DNA of 64,000 nt from Paenisporosarcina sp. HGH0030 (GTDB lineage: Bacteria; Bacillota; Bacilli; Bacillales_A; Planococcaceae), in assembly GCF_000411295.1 (NCBI RefSeq), contig NZ_KE150422.1, positions 181,491-245,490 on the forward strand, written 5' to 3'. The notes under the pieces are model-generated. The model made no database searches, was not told the origin of the DNA, and was given only the letters and a program-made list of their open reading frames with translations. Positions 60,096-64,000 of the stretch are shown here, one piece after another. The translations under genes and the position numbers were made by a program. Numbering within the stretch: the first letter of the stretch is position 1; every line of letters starts with the position of its first letter.

Positions 60096-60299
60096 TTGAC
60101 TACAGATAAAGGCAATATCAAACAAAAAGAAAATAAAAACTTGAAGAAGGCAAGATTTGATCGTGAAGAATTTGGCCATGGATACGATTTAAGTCCAGAT
60201 GATTTAGATATTATAGGTCAAAACAATGCAGCAAAAACAAATACGAAAAAGGCGGCCAATCACCCCGTCAATAATGATAAAAAGAACGATCAGAGGTAA
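60096..60299 (+). CDS. 67-residue hydrophilic protein, unrecognised
   Basis: TTG 60096 lies 7 bases after GGAGGTGAG. The product is Lys/Asn-rich and probably disordered at both ends (KQKENKNLKKARFD and AKTNTKKAANHPVNNDKK), with a central REEFGHGYDLSPDDLDIIGQ segment that looks like a short conserved motif. Composition resembles small Bacillus proteins of the YfhD kind, some of them spore-associated, but I cannot assign it. A strong terminator follows 40 bases downstream. Confidence 0.6.
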   Translation: MTTDKGNIKQKENKNLKKARFDREEFGHGYDLSPDDLDIIGQNNAAKTNTKKAANHPVNNDKKNDQR

Positions 60300-60340
60300 A
60301 CCGTTGTACTTTCAGTATTCCCTATTATTTATATAAAATT

Positions 60341-60378
60341 AAAAAAGCAGTATCTACATAAGTAGATACTGCTTTTTT
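60341..60378. terminator. Bidirectional terminator after the tRNA cluster
   Basis: Perfect AAAAAAGCAGTATCTAC and complement with a 4-base loop; it ends both the small plus-strand gene and the minus-strand rRNA-tRNA transcript. Confidence 0.93.
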
Positions 60379-60383
60379 AATGA

Positions 60384-60464
60384 TACCCGAGGCCAGACTC
60401 GAACTGGCACGCCTTGCGGCACCGCATTTTGAGTGCGGCGTGTCTGCCATTCCACCACTCGGGC
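60384..60464 (-). tRNA. tRNA-Leu (CAA)
   Basis: Acceptor GCCCGAG pairs with CTCGGGT; anticodon loop CTCAAAA gives CAA; long variable arm as in class II tRNAs; CCA is not encoded. Last tRNA of the cluster. Confidence 0.95.
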
Positions 60465-60501
60465 AAATCAATACATGCAGACATATGAAAATATATTATG
60501 G

Positions 60502-60572
60502 AGGCGGCAACCGGATTTGAACCGGTGATAAAGGTGTTGCAGACCTGTGCCTTACCACTTGGCTATGCCGCC
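60502..60572 (-). tRNA. tRNA-Cys (GCA)
   Basis: Acceptor GGCGGCA/TGCCGCC, anticodon loop CTGCAAC, discriminator T, no encoded CCA. Confidence 0.95.
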
Positions 60573-60584
60573 AAATCATGTTGG

Positions 60585-60656
60585 AGCGGAAGACGAGGTT
60601 CGAACTCGCGACCCCCACCTTGGCAAGGTGGTGTTCTACCACTGAACTACTTCCGC
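60585..60656 (-). tRNA. tRNA-Gly (GCC)
   Basis: Acceptor GCGGAAG/CTTCCGC, anticodon loop TTGCCAA, discriminator T, no encoded CCA. Confidence 0.95.
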
Positions 60657-60663
60657 AAAAATA

Positions 60664-60735
60664 CTGGGGTACCTGGATTCGAACCAGGGCGTGACGGAAT
60701 CAAAATCCGTTGCCTTACCGCTTGGCTATACCCCA
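60664..60735 (-). tRNA. tRNA-Gln (TTG)
   Basis: Acceptor TGGGGTA/TACCCCA, anticodon loop TTTTGAT, no encoded CCA. Confidence 0.95.
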
Positions 60736-60747
60736 CTAATAAGATGG

Positions 60748-60821
60748 GGCGAACGAGGGGAATTGAACCCCCGAATGTCGGAATCACAATCCGATGCGTT
60801 AACCACTTCGCCACAACCGCC
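60748..60821 (-). tRNA. tRNA-His (GTG)
   Basis: Anticodon loop TTGTGAT gives GTG; extra G at -1 opposite C73; CCA is encoded (to 60745). The lower acceptor stem is weak: GGCGGTTG against CGTTCGCC leaves a T-T mismatch flanked by two G-T pairs. Confidence 0.92.
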
Positions 60822-60839
60822 ACTATAAAATAAAATTGG

Positions 60840-60910
60840 CAGGGGCAGTAGGAATTGAACCCACACTGGAGGTTTTGGAGACCTCAGTTCTACCTTTAAA
60901 CTATGCCCCT
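60840..60910 (-). tRNA. tRNA-Trp (CCA)
   Basis: Acceptor AGGGGCA/TGCCCCT, anticodon loop CTCCAAA, discriminator G, CCA encoded. Confidence 0.95.
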
Positions 60911-60918
60911 AAAGTTGG

Positions 60919-60999
60919 TGGAGGGGGGCGGATTCGAACCGCCGAACCCGAAGGAACGGATTTACAGTCCGTCGTGTTTAGCCACTTCACTACCCCTCC
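60919..60999 (-). tRNA. tRNA-Tyr (GTA)
   Basis: Acceptor GGAGGGG/CCCCTCC, anticodon loop CTGTAAA, long variable arm, CCA encoded. Confidence 0.95.
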
Positions 61000-61011
61000 A
61001 ATTGAAGATGG

Positions 61012-61085
<74 letters not shown>

Positions 61086-61101
61086 GGAAAAAATATAATG
61101 G

Positions 61102-61174
61102 TGGCTCAGGACGGAATCGAACCGCCGACACAAGGATTTTCAGTCCTTTGCTCTACCGACTGAGCTACTGAGCC
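61102..61174 (-). tRNA. tRNA-Phe (GAA)
   Basis: Acceptor GGCTCAG/CTGAGCC, anticodon loop CTGAAAA, CCA encoded. Confidence 0.95.
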
Positions 61175-61320
61175 ACATTCGAATTGTACTAAGCTTCGAA
61201 TCTCGTTGTCAGCTTCATTCGTTCGTTCAGTCACGTACGTTAGTACGCTCCTTCACTTACTCATTTTGCTTCCTAGACCTTCTTTGCTTATTCCAATTCT
61301 TAACACTTCATAAAAAATGG

Positions 61321-61393
61321 CGGTCCCGACGGGAATCGAACCCGCGATCTCCTGCGTGACAGGCAGGCATGTTAACCGCTACACCACGGGACC
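61321..61393 (-). tRNA. tRNA-Asp (GTC)
   Basis: Acceptor GGTCCCG/CGGGACC, anticodon loop CTGTCAC, discriminator G, CCA encoded. A 146-base spacer separates it from tRNA-Phe. Confidence 0.95.
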
Positions 61394-61395
61394 AT

Positions 61396-61473
<78 letters not shown>

Positions 61474-61673
61474 ATAATATTATGTTATAAACACTATGAC
61501 TCAACGCTTATAGAAGTTTGACATCTGCATCGGCTTTCGCCTGCTTCGATGTTACTTCGCCTTCTTCGTAAGGCTCGTTGCTCCACCCTCGCGTTGTTCT
61601 TTAGAACATGCGATTTAGATATTTGCGTCACCCTCGCGTTTTACTTTATCGAAAGTGTTTATAGTGTAAATGG

Positions 61674-61746
61674 TGGAGGATGACGGGCTCGAACCGCCGA
61701 CCCTCTGCTTGTAAGGCAGATGCTCTCCCAGCTGAGCTAATCCTCC
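61674..61746 (-). tRNA. tRNA-Val (TAC)
   Basis: Acceptor GGAGGAT/ATCCTCC, anticodon loop CTTACAA, CCA encoded. A 200-base spacer separates it from tRNA-fMet. Confidence 0.95.
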
Positions 61747-61786
61747 GAAAATGAAAACTGGTTATATTTTCTTAAAAAGAAATTGG

Positions 61787-61858
61787 TGACCCCTACGGGA
61801 TTCGAACCCGTGTTACCGCCGTGAAAGGGCGGTGTCTTAACCGCTTGACCAAGGGGCC
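61787..61858 (-). tRNA. tRNA-Glu (TTC)
   Basis: Acceptor GGCCCCT/AGGGGTC, anticodon loop CTTTCAC, CCA encoded. Confidence 0.95.
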
Positions 61859-61884
61859 ATATATAATAGAAGGAAATTATCTGG

Positions 61885-61973
61885 CGGAGAGCAAGGGATT
61901 TGAACCCTTGAGACAGTTTAACCCGCCTACACGAATTCCAATCGTGCTCCTTCGGCCACTCGGACAGCTCCCC
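61885..61973 (-). tRNA. tRNA-Ser (GGA)
   Basis: Acceptor GGGGAGC/GCTCTCC (one G-T), anticodon loop TTGGAAT, long variable arm, CCA encoded. Confidence 0.95.
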
Positions 61974-61983
61974 AAAGATATGG

Positions 61984-62055
61984 CTCCGAAGGTAGGACTC
62001 GAACCTACGACCAATCGGTTAACAGCCGATTGCTCTACCACTGAGCTACTTCGGA
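61984..62055 (-). tRNA. tRNA-Asn (GTT)
   Basis: Acceptor TCCGAAG/CTTCGGA, anticodon loop CTGTTAA, CCA encoded. First tRNA after the 5S gene. Confidence 0.95.
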
Positions 62056-62068
62056 TCAATAATATATA

Positions 62069-62184
<116 letters not shown>

Positions 62185-62321
62185 CTGGGTATTCTTTTTT
62201 TAAGACAAGATTTATTATATCAAGTCTCATGAGAATTACAAGCGTTTTTTTAAAATAAAAAAACTTTTTTGTTCACTCAAAACTGGATAAACGGGTCATT
62301 GAAAACCATTCAAATTCATTT

Positions 62322-64000
<1,679 letters not shown>

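Overview
The window is 64 kb of an AT-rich low-GC Gram-positive chromosome. Gene content and order point to a spore-forming member of the Bacillales, most likely the Planococcaceae/Caryophanaceae (Sporosarcina or Paenisporosarcina type). The evidence is strong GGAGG-type ribosome sites, frequent GTG/TTG starts, a YjcZ-type sporulation micro-protein, the regulator Hpr/ScoC, and blocks matching my memory of the B. subtilis yha-yhe-yhc-yhb neighbourhood. The genus is inference.

Layout. 1-3300: a YuzF-like fragment, an SRPBCC protein and a liaFSR cell-envelope stress operon (all minus). 3472-14066: the yhaA/ecsBA/hit/trpP/yhaH/hpr/prsA block; ecsC is absent and two unrecognised genes lie there instead. 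13122-22204: yhaONM (nuclease and DNA repair, LexA-like box upstream), the yhaQP ABC exporter, a small HTH/membrane pair with twin palindromic operators, a YhzD-like gene and yhaR. 22426-25150: CPBP protease, MepB, a gene-poor stretch, a 48-residue membrane peptide and a cold-shock gene. 25391-29456: a candidate sRNA, yheA, yheB, a ferritin-like gene, yheE, a decayed CsoR repressor and an MFS exporter. 29714-33650: a bmrCD-like heterodimeric ABC multidrug exporter behind a leader peptide and attenuator. 33818-36913: kynB, kynU and chrA. 37118-42358: HlyC/CorC-type transporter, CDF metal exporter, lipoprotein and ycgR-ycgQ. 42719-44375: small lipoprotein, then a second leader-peptide/terminator module before an rsgA paralogue. 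44618-58773: yhcYZ-yhdA operon, alkA, pgcA, yhcX, bdbC-thioredoxin pair, yhcT, aldo/keto reductase, NCS2 purine permease, trmL, queG and a B3/B4 protein. 58846-60299: gene remnants and small genes. 60384-64000: 15 tRNA genes, 5S and part of 23S rRNA, all minus; the tRNA order matches what I recall of the B. subtilis rrnD/trnD cluster.

The most interesting material is regulatory. The bmrCD-like operon has a 22-residue leader ORF, a perfect 9-bp hairpin, and a terminator whose loop can pair with the second hairpin arm, so ribosome-mediated attenuation is readable from the DNA. A comparable but less familiar arrangement (24-residue leader ending in VSHHTYAF plus terminator) precedes an rsgA-type GTPase. 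trpP has six in-phase (G/T)AG triplets running into its start codon, a TRAP site. Other non-coding structure includes a 355-bp MITE-like element with terminal inverted repeats and a probable target duplication, fragments of it elsewhere, a second dispersed repeat family, and a short promoter-terminator unit that looks like an unannotated sRNA.
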